A DNA stretch of 64,000 nt, taken from the NCBI GenBank assembly GCA_018105865.1, contig CM030852.1, forward strand, positions 745,001 to 809,000, given 5' to 3'. Both the position numbers and the translations under genes were made by a program. How positions within the stretch are numbered: the stretch's first letter is position 1; each line of letters starts with the position of its first letter. Of this stretch, positions 13,764-25,455 are shown in pieces. The notes under the pieces are model-generated. The model did not search any database and had not been told where the DNA came from. It saw nothing but the letters and a program-made list of their open reading frames with translations. This DNA comes from Metaphire vulgaris (taxonomy: Eukaryota > Annelida > Clitellata > Crassiclitellata > Megascolecidae).

Positions 13764-13985
13764 ATGAGTTTGCGTCAGCAACTCAATGACATCGACCCAG
13801 ACCATAAATTGTCAGAAAGTTGGCGAACTATTAGCCATGATTTGTTTGGTGATCTTTGTTTTTGGAAAGAGGATCTCGTGGCAAAGACACAGGTCGATGC
13901 AGTAATGGAACTGGACGTGGACTATGCGGGATGTCTGAAGCTACACCGTGGGCGAAAAAAAATGCACACCCACGACAGGAAATGA
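13764..13985 (+). CDS. Hypothetical small open frame, duplicated (copy 1)
   Basis: An acceptor-like CCCCCCATCTAG precedes an open frame that reads MSLRQQLNDIDPDHKLSESW early on and ends KKMHTHDRK with TGA, about 73 residues. It is protein-like (charged, amphipathic) but I do not recognise a family. The partner frame at 25234-25455 is also fully open and differs by one V/L replacement and one silent change. It sits downstream of the SEC14-like exons on the opposite strand. It could be a captured exon, a retrotransposon fragment or chance; the duplication is too young for conservation to prove function. Confidence 0.25.
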   Translation: MSLRQQLNDIDPDHKLSESWRTISHDLFGDLCFWKEDLVAKTQVDAVMELDVDYAGCLKLHRGRKKMHTHDRK

Positions 13986-15174
13986 CTTGGATCTTGTGCA
14001 TGCGAGCGCCATCTTAATATACTGCAGATGCTTCGTTGAATCGCGAAGTGGCGCTAGAGGCAGTGGCGCCTGCATAAATTTTTTTTCACGGGGGCAAAAA
14101 CATTGGTCAGTTTATATTCAATTCCACAGTTCAGTTTCTCAATTTCACTTTGTGTATCAGACTATCAGTAGTGTTTTAGTGTGAAAATAGAAATATTGGT
14201 GAAAAAGCCAAAATATAGTTAGTTACAAAAATATTTAAATTTTGCAGGGTCAAGTCAAGTGCCCTCTCTTTCCCCCACATAAGTGGGCGCCCATTGCTAC
14301 GGAAGTTGATGATTCAATTAGATTAGGATTGTCACCTTACGAATGTTCGAATGTCTTGAAAATTCGCCAGATTTCTGTGACAAAAATGTGAGTATGAAGG
14401 AAAGGTAGATCCAACAATGGTATAAACGATTTTAATATAGACTGAAAATATTAAAGCATCGTAAATACTAGAATCACGAGTCATATTATTCGGCTTCTTG
14501 TTGGCGGTGTCGCAAAAGCATTTCATATTACAGTATCGACTATCAATAGCTCTGAAAGCTTACTGCAGCGAATTGCAAAAATGGAAATTTGACAAACGAT
14601 GCGTACGAGGAACACTTTTTTAACGAACCACGCTGTATCCGAACCGCGCACTTGTTCAATTGAAATGCCAGTGCAGACGTCAGATGAGGAGGAGGAGGGC
14701 ATGACTAATGCAATGCGCTAAAATGCTGCGAAGCATCTTCGGGTGCGAAAGGGCAAGATTCGAATTACATTCAAGCAAGGAGAGAAGAGGAGGAGGAGGA
14801 GATAGGGGAGGAGAAGGAGAAGATGGAGAAAAGCTTTGGGATGTGATAGATTATACAACCGCTAAAAGCTATCATTAATAAAACTGCGCTCATTCGATCT
14901 TCTTTACTATATTCCACCTTTTCCATCCCATAATTTTTCCACGCTCAGTGCTTCAGCTATTCCTCTGTTCCTTTGGAAATATGTCTTTTGGTACCCGAAT
15001 CCCCTCCAAGCTCCATCAGTGAGTGAGTGAGTGAGTGAGTGAGTGTTTGTGTTGAAGCCCTAGCCAGTAGACTATAATAGCTGCCATCTGACGAATAGAA
15101 GCGAAACAGTGTGAAAGAAATGTTAGAATTAGGACAAATCACTTATCTGCGATATAATGCAGGGCACAATGCCT

Positions 15175-15340
15175 GGATCACGAAAAAGAGAAAGGCCAAG
15201 AAAAAAAGTGGGAAGACAACATCAAAGAATGGACAGGACTCACTAGCTATCGAGCAGGCGACAAGAAGAGAGCAGAAGATCGTAACATCTGGAAGACGAC
15301 AGTTCATAATGCAACCAATCTTCGGAGCAAAGACGGTTGA
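15175..15340 (+). repeat. 3' end of a non-LTR retrotransposon (copy 1)
   Basis: Reads WEDNIKEWTGL, then RAEDRNIWKTTVHNATNL and a stop. This is the typical C-terminal tail of animal non-LTR reverse-transcriptase polyproteins (Lys-rich stretch, W-x-D-x-I-x-x-W-T, then W-x-x-x-V-H-x-A-T). The upstream PRKK part is out of frame by one base in a run of seven A. The rest of the element is absent, as expected for a 5'-truncated insertion. It lies 3' of the SEC14-like terminal exon, on the opposite strand. Confidence 0.65.
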
Positions 15341-15609
15341 AGACAAGACAAGACTTATCTGCGACTGCGACTGCCGATAATTCTTTATTTGATAAGCACG
15401 AGCGAACTCTCGGACACACTACAATTGATCTACCCCAAAGGTTTAGCGGTTAAACCAGCATCGATATATTCTACACTACTAAACACAAAATGGGTTATGG
15501 GTGTTTTCTCTGCCACTATGCGACCATAGGCCTACTACTTTCCTCGGGGGTGGGGGGGAGCTAAAGGAGGAAGAGGGCGATGAGTCGGTGGCGTCGTTTC
15601 GATTTGTGC

Positions 15610-16665
15610 TCAGAATTGCGTGACGTCACGAAATTCTTGGACTTCTCGACGAATTTGGTCGTCGACGTCAACAAGTTCGATTAGGTAAAAGACCTTCTTA
15701 GACTTCGTCCAACTGAAAGAGTTATCGAAAATAACGGAGTCTACAAGGAAACAAGGATTGAGTCATTCATTCATTGATTAAATAAATAAATAAATTAATT
15801 AATTAATTTGTTAATCAATCCATATATGCATATATTTATCAAATCCATATCTTCATTCGTTCAATTAAGGTCTGTCAATAAGGTACGCCCCGCTCGAGAA
15901 GGTCTGGGAAAGTGTGACATTTTGTGACAGGCAGGGCTATTTTTGCACCCCCTAACACCCGCAACCCTAAATTTGAGATCGACATCCCCAATACTCCCCT
16001 CCCCCCATCTCAGCTATGGGATGAGCTTTTTTGCCTGTGAGACTTTTTGGTGGCAGGGGATACTCAGAATTTACCGACACCACCCCACCCCCGAAATTGA
16101 TAATCCTAGAAATAACCCTGGTGACAAGGGAGTGGTGGGGGAGGTGATAAAGTGACTGTGACGTCACACTTTCAGTGCAAAAAAAGTACATAAAAATATG
16201 GAATACGACGATATTTTAATTCATCTTCTGATCGATATGTTCTACCAGAAGATGTCGCTGGTGTGTAGTAATAACATGATGTCAGTTAGGCTGTACGTGG
16301 GGGACTGTTATTACATCGATGGTAAAAACGGGGTAAAACGGGGTACTTACATGTTCCCGGCGTTGAGCAGACGATGCTGTCATCTTCGGCCACCAGATGG
16401 CTGTTGTATTTCCTCGAGGGAACGATTTCCCTTCGTTTACCGGATTCACTGGTCAGGTTCACTCCAAATCCAATGTCATAGTTTTCGGTTCTAAATTCCC
16501 ATCTATAGAGATACAAAGACAACTGTCGTATTGGGTTAATAAGAATTATTCGAACAGAAATAGATCTATTCATAGTCTGTTACACATAGGTAATACGTAG
16601 GCCTATTGTAAAGCGCTCTTGTCTTTGGCCATTTTGCCATTCTTATTGCGCTATATAAACTGTCT

Positions 16666-16726
<61 letters not shown>

Positions 16727-16731
16727 TAATG

Positions 16732-16762
<31 letters not shown>

Positions 16763-16764
16763 TG

Positions 16765-16844
<80 letters not shown>

Positions 16845-17856
16845 GCTGTAGTAGTAGACCGATGGGCGAGCGCCCCCAGCGAAAGAAAATTCAATATCAG
16901 AAATAGACCTTGGAATCACGTGGTCGATTGCTCTCGTTGAGCTATATAAAGGCGTAAATAGCGCCGCCGTTGTAAAACAGAAACTTTAAGATTCTCATTT
17001 TTTTGTGTGTGGAGAGGTTTACTTGAGCATGGTGCATGGCTTTTCAACCTCGAAGTCGAGACTCAGAGTTTCTCCGCTCGGAATAACGGCCACGTTCATC
17101 GATTCGTTCGTCAGATGGTCCGTCAAATAGAAGGACTGCGGCACCGGTCCACCCTGGTGGATCTAAGGACAAAATACCACGCCCAGTCCCCTTAGACCGA
17201 CGACAGAGGAGAACAGGTAGGCGATAGAGAACAGGTAGGCGATAGAGAACAGGTAGACGACAGAGAACAGGTACGTTTTGAGTCTTGATATATAAAGGTT
17301 CTAGGGATTTGGCAGTGAACCTAGGTTTAGTTTTATTTGATTGTCAATTTTTTAAAAAAAATAACAAAAGACAATTTCGGAGACGACAGAAAATTATTTA
17401 CAGCTAGAAATTGGAATGGGTGGGGAAGGGGGGCGGTGTCTAATTTTAGAGACAGAAGTAGTGTTTTATCCAGGCTCCAGGCCTTGGAGGGGAATTGACT
17501 TGGCTGGAGGGGAAGAGGTACAGACTGTACAGTTCAGTGCAAACAATTTTAGTGCTGCGATTGGGGGAGGAAGGGATTTTAAGGTTTTGGGGGCAAATCT
17601 CCCCTCCTAACAGGCCTGTATAAAACACTGGACAGAAGTGGCAGTCCAAATGCCCTGGAACCGCCACTGGTGATAACGTTGACTGACCATTGTGGTACAT
17701 CTTGGGTTTCCGTCTGGATCGGTGAGCGTTCCACCGAGGTAGGCGGGCAACTGATCTGCATCGACAAACTTCAACAACTCCGTCTTGTAATTTGCTGAAA
17801 CATAACACTTCTAGGTCAGCTTAGCAGCACTCGTACGATGTACCACTCTAATTAGT

Positions 17857-17953
<97 letters not shown>

Positions 17954-17971
17954 GTAGTAGTAGTAGTAGTT

Positions 17972-18027
<56 letters not shown>

Positions 18028-18225
18028 ACGTCATCAACGGATCAACGAAATTGAGTAAAAGTAAAAGCATATTCAGGATGCAGAGGAATCGAAACAGAAA
18101 ATGCGATTTATTATAAAAATTGCGACTTTATCATTAGTCCTATTCCTCTTAATTTCACCGCAGTGATGTTGCCTCACAATTCAAAATGGACCAGTACAAC
18201 GACAATTAACTCATCGTCGTCGTCG

Positions 18226-18257
<32 letters not shown>

Positions 18258-19207
18258 TATTCTAGCCGGTACTGTGGCTACAATTAATTTTTCAATTCGA
18301 AAATGTTTGGCAAATCTTACATCCGAGAACAAAGATCTTCTTCTTCATGTCCTCGCTGAGCAGATGTCGGGCAAGGCGGTACATAAATGGAAATATTGCG
18401 GGTGCTGTACAACAAAGAACGAATCTAGAAGTTACATTTTAAGTCGGATTACCTGCATTACCACCATTGAATTTGGCGCTACAAAATTTGTTAAAAATTA
18501 CCTTGTGATAGGTAAACGCTAATACGACCATTGCCTAGTCTTAAATTAACTAGTTCATTAAGTAACGTTGACGCAACGATTATTGTAGAATTGATCTCCG
18601 AATGACCGTAAGCAATGGAAGGACTATTGTTACAGTAGCTGCGTAGATATGCAAAACTTTCAGCGGAGTGATGAAACACTCGAATTAGAATCAGATTTTC
18701 TTGTGTCCCCATCATCATTACAAAAAATCGTGCTAGGATTGTTAATGTCTTTTGTTCCAATTTTATTTCACAGCGTTCGAAATGCGACATCTGTCGGCCG
18801 TTCCAAACGACCCTGCGTTCTTCCAAAAATCTGCTCTCCATCATCATTTCATTTCCAATGTTCAAACAACCCCACTTAAAAAAATATGACCAACACAATT
18901 TATGTAAATCCGTTGACTTTTGTTGTAGGGGGTAGTGGGGAGGGTTCGGCCGCGGCTTCAGTGTTCAGTTGCATAGTGCCTTCAGTTAACAACCTCACGT
19001 TGCAAAAAGCTGGCTACGCCACTGACAGGGTGGCGCAAAAAACCGGACTAGTCACATTTAGGTTTGCATTTAATATAGTTCGGTTTTGCGCCACCCTATA
19101 TACAGTATATATATACAGTATATATATATACAGTATATATACAGATTATATATATATATATATATAATCGTATATATATATATATATAGACGTATAGATA
19201 TATAGAC

Positions 19208-19255
<48 letters not shown>

Positions 19256-21793
19256 GTCTGTATTTAAAAAACGCGCACAAAATTTTGCCGATGAACTGCA
19301 CGCCAACATTCAGTCTGTTTCTAGCGACACAGGTCCTGCTTCCGCAAAATTGCCGACCAGAAAAAGCAGAAACCAGATGCTGGCCGCCTCGGTGTCATCC
19401 AAGCTCGAGGATGGCAACGTAAGAGCGGCCGTGCGTATTTTAATGTCAGACGAGGAACCAGTCACACCCAATGCGCAGACACTCGAGGAGCTAAGGGCTA
19501 AGCATCCCACTCCAACCCCGGACCGGGTGCAGATGCCCCCAATCAGCGACTGCCCTCCACTACAGGTCTCAGAGGAAGAGATCAAAAACAGAATCCGATC
19601 CTTCCCGACTGGGTCCTCAGGAGGCCCGGACGGCTTGAGACCACAGATTGTAGCCGAACTTATCGCCGGTTCGGAAGCGGGCAGCCGATTACTCTCTGCC
19701 ATCACTGGTCTCACCAATCTGCTCCTCGCAGGCACCTGTCCAATTCAGGTCCAACCTATTCTTTTTGGGGGTAACCTGCTAGCCCTACGTAAACCATCAG
19801 GGGGCCTGCGCCCCATTGCAATTGGGTATTTTTGGCGTCGCCTAGCATCAAAGTGCGCAGCAAATTTTGCGATGACCAGGGCACCTGAATACCTTGCACC
19901 GTTGCAGGTAGGAGTAGGGTGTCCCGGTGGATGCGAGGCCGCCGTTCACTCAGCCAGACGCTACTTAGAGGCAATGCCCAACAACCACGTCCTGGTGAAG
20001 CTCGACTTTAGCAACGCCTTTAACAGCGTGCTAAGGGACAGCATGTTGACGGCCCTCGCAGATTTGCTGCCAGAGCTATCGGCCTACGGACATTTGTCGT
20101 ACGGCAGTCCAAGCAGTCTCAAGTTCGGTCACTATCTGTTACCATCGCAAATGGGCCCGCAACAAGGGGACCCCTTAGGCCCCCTCCTCTTCTGCCTCCC
20201 AGTGCAATCTGTCCTCCAGAAATTGAAAGCAACCCTTACACTGGGGTATCTGGACGACATTACACTGGGAGGGGAGGCAAAGGTCGTGGCAGGAGATGTC
20301 TCTGTTCTCGAGGAAGGGTGTGCAGAGCTAGGCCTCTCACTGAACTATCATAAGTGCGAGGTAGTTTGCAAAGGCCCGGCTCCAATCGCCAACACCGTCC
20401 TCGAACACTTTCAGAGCATCCACCCACAGGAAGCCACCCTGCTAGGGGCACCCCTCTCTACCGCGGAGGCCTTCGAGACCCTTATGTCGCGGCGCATAAC
20501 CGAACTGCACACTGCACTGAGCCGCTTACCATTAATACACACGCAGGACGCCCTAATCCTTCTTAAAATGTCCCTCACTCACACAAAGCTGCTGTACACG
20601 TTGCGCTGCACTCCTTGCACCGGCCATCCTTTACTGGAAAGTTTTGACGACACAATGCGCCAGGGACTGAGCAGGATCCTAAACATGCGCCTCTCAGACC
20701 ACCAATGGGTTCAGGCCACGCTGCCTATCAGAGATGGCGGACTGGGAATTCGTCGGGTGTCTTCGCTGGCATCTTCTGCCTTTTTGGCTTCAGCTGCGAG
20801 CACCCGCGGACTCCAGTCATCCATTCTCCAGAAGGCTGGGCTGGCCATTGACTCACATGAGGCTGCAATTCTCACAAAATGGAGCCTAGAGAGCCAGATC
20901 CCCATTCCAGCATCAGGCTCACTCGATAAGCAGGCCACTTGGGACCGCCCAATAATTCTCAGGAGATTTCCAACTTGCTTAGCTCCGACCTTAGCCAATA
21001 CCATCAGGCCCGCCTAAGAGCAGTGGCAGCGGAACACGCCAGCGACTGGCTTCATGCGCTGCCCATCAGCTCTTGCGGTCTGCGCTTGGACGACGAGACA
21101 ACCAGAGTTGCAGTGGGTCTCCGTCTTGGCGCTTTTATCTGTGAGCGGCATCTCTGTCCCTGTGGAGAGCAGGTCCAGGAAAATGGGTCCCATGGACTCT
21201 CCTGCAAACTCGGACCAGGTCGCCTTGCACGTCATTCCATGCTCAATGACGTAGTCTACCGGGCCCTGGTACGAGCTGGCATACCATCGGCCAAGGAACC
21301 GCCCGGTCTTCTCAGATCCGATGGAAAGAGACCGGACGGCATGACCATGATTCCGTGGCAAGCCGGCCGCTGCCTGGTGTGGGACGTCACAGTGGCAGAC
21401 ACAGTCGCTGCCACTCATCTGCCAGTGACGTCTCTCTCTCCCGGAGCCGCTGCTGAAGCAGCATCAGTGAGGAAAATCGCCAAGTACACTGACTTGTCGG
21501 CCGACTATTTCTTCTTGCCATTGGCCTTCGAGACTCTTGGTCCTATCAGTCACGACGCACTCACTTTCATAAAAGAGTTGGGCCGTCACCTTTCCGTACT
21601 TTCCGGAGACACTAGAGAGAGAAGTTTTTTGCTCCAACGTATTTCGATGATCTTACAACGCTTTAATGCGATTGCCTTCCAAGGGACTTTCTCTGCTTCT
21701 GGTCCGGATCAAGACGAGAGCTGAAAAGTATATATTCTTCTGTCTCCGGACACTTTCTTGTAATAAGTCCCTCGGGAACTAAGTACCGAGGGC

Positions 21794-21858
<65 letters not shown>

Positions 21859-22604
21859 ACATTGCTTTTTATACCGTTTACGATGATTAAGCGCTTCGCC
21901 ATTTCTGGATAATTATCTTCGAGAACTTTGATCAGATGAAGATACATTTCAAGGCCTGAAGATAAAGAAAGAAAACAGAGATAGATTACAATTAAAGACA
22001 GAATAAAGCTTTTAAGACTAGAGATTATCTTTTGATACTAAATATGCGGCATTTTTTTCAATTAGAAATATTTAATAATTTAAAATTCCGTATTTTCGCC
22101 AGGTGTCGCCACTGCACTGTGGAATTTGAAGGAAAACCCTAAATGGCTGAATTCAAGATATAAAACACCGCAGAAGTGCATCAAATTTTCATACATTTTT
22201 ACCAAGAGGCCGTGAAAATATTTACAGTGAACCAGAGTGGTATTTAAAATTTATTAATAATTATTATTAATTAATATAGGTTTGGACGCACAAATGGCAA
22301 ACAACAGAGGCGGCTCAACGGGGGTCTGGGGCCCCTCTTGAATGCCTGACCCCATTGGCCCCCTCATCCTTTAGTACGCTCTTCTAAGCCACTAGACTAG
22401 TCCAGGTTTAGGAAAAACATGCAGTTGGCCCTTAGAAGTTTCCATCCCAACGGCCCCCACTTGCAAAATCTTGGTTCCGCCACTAACCTACAGGTAAATT
22501 CGACAGCAAACTGTCACATATATACCTGGTCTCCACAAGGACTTTGTTCCGACGTTTTCCATGTCGAAAATCACCGAAATTCCATCCACCCTCTTTCCGA
22601 GCTG
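15610..22604 (-). CDS. SEC14L: Duplicated 3' half of SEC14-like gene (seven exons, copy 1)
   Basis: Seven minus-strand exons: 22604-22526, 21955-21875, 18404-18321, 17794-17688, 17153-17023, 16502-16351 and 15740-15610 (TGA stop). All have matching phases and GT-AG borders. They encode [18 protein letters not shown], then [52 protein letters not shown] (CRAL-TRIO C-terminal half) and [11 protein letters not shown] to [15 protein letters not shown] (GOLD domain), about 255 residues. By eye the coding sequence differs from the partner exons at one silent site (GGA versus GGG glycine near 22597). No 5' exons or promoter lie between this copy and copy 2, so expression would require read-through from the upstream gene and splicing into this second module. 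Otherwise it is a silent partial duplicate. A plus-strand TTTATT at 15384 gives a possible polyadenylation signal. Confidence 0.85.
16660..16847. repeat. AAT microsatellite array (SEC14-like intron, copy 1)
   Basis: Nearly pure AAT with a few AATG interruptions, preceded by GCGCTATATAAACTGTCTAG. A similar GCGCTATATAAA-type tail occurs at 59737. The pattern suggests the array grew from the A/T-rich tail of a SINE-like element. The partner array is 28126-28318. Confidence 0.85.
17859..18027. repeat. TTA then GTA triplet arrays (copy 1)
   Basis: A (TTA)n block changes abruptly to (GTA)n, interrupted by GGTAG and TTAAG. The partner at 29338-29494 has a longer TTA part and only the TTAAG interruption. 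It lies in the intron between two CRAL-TRIO exons. A separate TCATCA array follows at 18213-18256 (partner 29690-29758). Confidence 0.85.
19026..19099. repeat. Mariner-like mini-MITE (copy 1)
   Basis: About 75-bp palindromic element, CAGGGTGGCGCAAAAAACC at the left and GCGCCACCCT at the right, with internal GACTAGTCACATTTAGGTTT. It is followed immediately by TA-rich microsatellite and the retrotransposon. The partner at 30526-30596 has lost three bases at its right end. Confidence 0.7.
19258..21794 (+). mobile_element. RLE-type non-LTR retrotransposon, 5'-truncated (copy 1)
   Basis: The element starts at the edge of a TA microsatellite and ends with a 7-bp stem-loop (CCCTCGG/CCGAGGG, 21769-21792) followed by an A run and another TA array. 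It encodes a reverse transcriptase and a C-terminal restriction-like endonuclease, the architecture of the R2/Hero/NeSL-type early-branching non-LTR group. No upstream zinc-finger or Myb region is visible, so the 5' end is probably missing. It sits in a SEC14-like intron, opposite in strand to that gene. No obvious long target duplication is seen because both flanks are TA repeats. Confidence 0.8.
19350..21724 (+). pseudogene. Reverse transcriptase-endonuclease ORF, one frame break (copy 1)
   Basis: The RT domain shows motif [12 protein letters not shown] (from about 20001), [11 protein letters not shown] and the catalytic box YLDD (20247). YLDD is less usual than FADD in non-LTR enzymes. The C-terminal part has a CPCGEQ...HGLSC zinc-knuckle-like cluster, [16 protein letters not shown] and WDVTVADT, matching the K/R-PD-x(n)-D endonuclease layout. 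Copy 1 reads GG at 20962-20963 where copy 2 has GGG; this shifts the frame and splits the protein at about residue 540 (open parts 19350-21017 and 20939-21724). The open frame extends upstream of the given start (in-frame codons back to about 19262), so no true start is identified. Reverse transcribes element RNA at a nicked target if functional. Confidence 0.8.
22314..22484. repeat. CAGTGGCGGCTC-family MITE, degenerate (copy 1)
   Basis: Ends CAGAGGCGGCTC and GGTTCCGCCACTA with the family's G/C-run interior and the AGAAGTTTCCA...CC block. The partner is 33804-33983, in the SEC14-like intron. Confidence 0.6.
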
Positions 22605-23037
22605 CTCAAAAGTAATAATTCAATGCAGCGAAGATCAAAACTGGGAAGACTTACAAGTGACACACTACAAGCGTAGTCAATCAGTAAGACCGGTTTGCAC
22701 GTCAATCAGATGGATTTTCAGTGACGCCACATTTACAAGATTACAAGTGACGGGGTAGAAGACTTTTAGAAAAGAAATTTCAAAATTGTAATCGTGAAAT
22801 TTCTGTAGATTGCGCTTTGAAATATTCTGTCATAGTAAGTAAGTAAGTAAAATCGTTTGAATTTATATAGCATTTTTGTAAGTACTACCGCAGTAGCAGC
22901 TTGTTCTTAGGCATGGGCAGGCGAGGGTCATTTCTAAAGGGAGGAAACAGGACATGTCAGGCGAGACGAAGGAAGAGAAGACTGAGTGACACGTGACATG
23001 ATTGCAGAAACAGCACTTTCCGTTTAACAGCACAGTA

Positions 23038-23260
23038 CAGTAGAACTTCGTTATAACGTACTCGGATGGTCTGTATAAATATTAGAGTACCGTTATATGA
23101 TCCGAGGTACGTTTTATCCAATGCCATCCAATACGATGGCGCTTCACACGAAAACGTACATTGTGGTACTTTATAATCTAGTATACTGTATATATATATA
23201 TATATATATAATTATATATATACGCTATAACCGAGTCCGCTAAATAATGAAGATCTACTG
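23038..23260. repeat. pogo/Tigger-like MITE (copy 1 of duplication)
   Basis: CAGTAGAACTTCGTTATAACG at the left end, AGATCTACTG at the right, TA on both sides. It contains a TA microsatellite of about 35 bp that is almost absent in the partner at 34573. Confidence 0.75.
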
Positions 23261-25233
23261 TAGCTTATTCTTGCATATGGACCCAGTGGGTCCTTTGGAC
23301 CTGATGTGATGGATGCAATGGCTTCAGAGATGTCCATGGGTCCACCTTTAGAACCCAATCCAACCCAACCGATCAAATCTCCAACTCAAGCTTTTTCTGA
23401 AACTTGCCACCTCCAAGCAGAAAAGTTGAAATAACAATGTTCGAGGTTCGAGGATGTGTATGTGTGTGTGTGTGTGTGTGAGTCTGATGTAGGCATAGGC
23501 CCTATTGTTTTCCTAAATTGTGAGCGACATTCTAATGTAATGTAATGTGCTACTTGTATAACGCCTCTTCTGTGTACCAGTAAATCGGTATTGAATCAGT
23601 AAATGTGCATATAGTAAATCGGAGACGTTGGCTCTGTCCATGGGCGCCCGCAGAATTTTTTTCAGGAGGGATGCAAAACAAGGCCTTGTGACGAAAGAAG
23701 CAAGTAATTTTACTTTTTTCATAACTGCACAATTTTTCCAGGGGTGCAATTGCACCCTCTTACACTCCCCTCCGGACGACCACGGATCTGTCACGAAATG
23801 ATTTAAAATGGTTCTTTCTTTGATTCATTTTAGCCGCAACTTTGGCAATCAGGCAAAGCGGGGGAGGAGGTAGCATTAGCAGGGGGTTAACATTTTGTCC
23901 ACCAATCAGTTGATTGTTACGATGGTTGCCATGTTATGGTAATCAAGGTCACTAATTCTAATTCTAGGTCACATGGTCCTCAAGACAACCATCGAAATCG
24001 GCGAAAATAAGCAAACTATTCGCCAGTCGTTTCGAAAATGAGAGAGAGAGAGAGAGAGAGATTTAAGAATGGATTAATGAATGAACACATGCTTTCTAAA
24101 GTGGAATTATTTCAGTCGCTTAGAGAGGCACAGTGCCTGTGGGCTGTGGGCTGAGCGACGGAGGCGTTTGATTTCGTGTCCAAATGTCAACGAATCAACA
24201 CATAGATCCATCATCCATCACCAAAGGACCCGAGAAACAGATGAAGTTTCACCCGATTCACCTCTCCCCTCCCCCCCCCACACACACATGCAATGGGGCT
24301 GCTATACTCTATCACGATACAGTACATCCGGTTACTGGAAAACGCACACAACACAAGAGTACTCGAACAGACACACACACCCTCTAACCGACACACCACA
24401 GAAAACTAAAAATCAATTATGATAATATATTATATTAAATGTAACTTCTTTCGTCGAAGTAGAAGTAGTGTTCTATACTTCCGGCGTAGTGCTCCGTTTT
24501 TACGGCGCAGTTCTCCGTTCTTTCTGAACAGTGTCAAAAGGGTATCAATTTTATTATATTTTTGTGGCCTAATAAACCTGCGATACAAGAAACCAGCTAT
24601 CTGAAGACCCTTCCTATCTCTCGATAGACTTTTTAGACATTTGACAGAGAATAGATTTCTGAAAGACTTTGTATAATGTCGACTCAAATAGCACACCATT
24701 TATCGTGGCATTTCGAATGATCTAGAATCAAAGTGATACAGAATATATTTCCTACTCTAGTACGGTTTGACGCAATGGAGATGGGGACACAAGAAAATGT
24801 GGATTGAATTCTTTTCATCACTCTTCTGGATTTTGCATATCTATAGCCTACTGTAGCAATAATACTACTAAGGCGTAAATGGGGATATATACCCCCAAAA
24901 TCAGGCTACCGAGAAGTTTTTAATGTGTTTTAAAGATTTTCAACGTTTTTACAGATTTATAACCCCCTCCAATCACATTATCCCCCAATAAAATTCCTGG
25001 TAACGCCCCTGGTAATCACCACCACCCACATTGTAAGGTATTTGTCCATTCTACTGTTTTCACTTTTCAACGCCTTGCGCTATATAAGTAACCGAACCTT
25101 TTGACGTTAAATATTGCAACATATATTTCGCTTGAAACGACAACGTGTGGTCCATTGACCTAGAGATTTTTGTCTTGGTCTTCACTGCCCCCTCCTTCCC
25201 CCTCCCTCCCCCCATCTAGATGCACTCAGATTA

Positions 25234-25455
25234 ATGAGTTTGCGTCAGCAACTCAATGACATCGACCCAGACCATAAATTGTCAGAAAGTTGGCGAACTA
25301 TTAGCCATGATTTGTTTGGTGATCTTTGTTTTTGGAAAGAGGATCTCCTGGCGAAGACACAGGTCGATGCAGTAATGGAACTGGACGTGGACTATGCGGG
25401 ATGTCTGAAGCTACACCGTGGGCGAAAAAAAATGCACACCCACGACAGGAAATGA
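25234..25455 (+). CDS. Hypothetical small open frame, duplicated (copy 2)
   Basis: Partner of the 13764-13985 frame, same length and stop, with leucine in place of valine in DL(V/L)AKTQ. The upstream pyrimidine-rich TAG is retained. No family recognised and no adjoining plus-strand exons found. Confidence 0.25.
   Translation: MSLRQQLNDIDPDHKLSESWRTISHDLFGDLCFWKEDLLAKTQVDAVMELDVDYAGCLKLHRGRKKMHTHDRK

Larger units (their letters stand above)
11851..23385. repeat. Tandem segmental duplication, copy 1 (about 11.5 kb)
   Basis: This interval is a direct repeat of 23386-34899, matching from CAAGCTTTTTCTGAAACTTG to a point inside a MITE. The offset is 11,535 at the left end, drifting to 11,514 at the right end through small indels and microsatellite length changes. 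Sequence agreement by eye is very high throughout, including introns and a retrotransposon. Copy 1 carries seven SEC14-like exons, one RLE retrotransposon, the 15175-15340 retrotransposon tail, several MITEs and large AAT and GTA arrays. Allelic sequence placed in tandem by the assembler is the main alternative to a real duplication. Confidence 0.95.

Noticed and set aside
16664..18070. Long open frames of polyisoleucine, polyleucine or polyserine over AAT, GTA and TCA arrays (also 28120-28414, 29377-29834, 56603-57005)
   Set aside because: They are triplet microsatellites open in several frames on both strands; no conserved flanking protein.
20260..20566. Additional frames on both strands within the retrotransposon ORF (also in copy 2)
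   Set aside because: Shadows of the RT reading frame, GC-rich and without family similarity.
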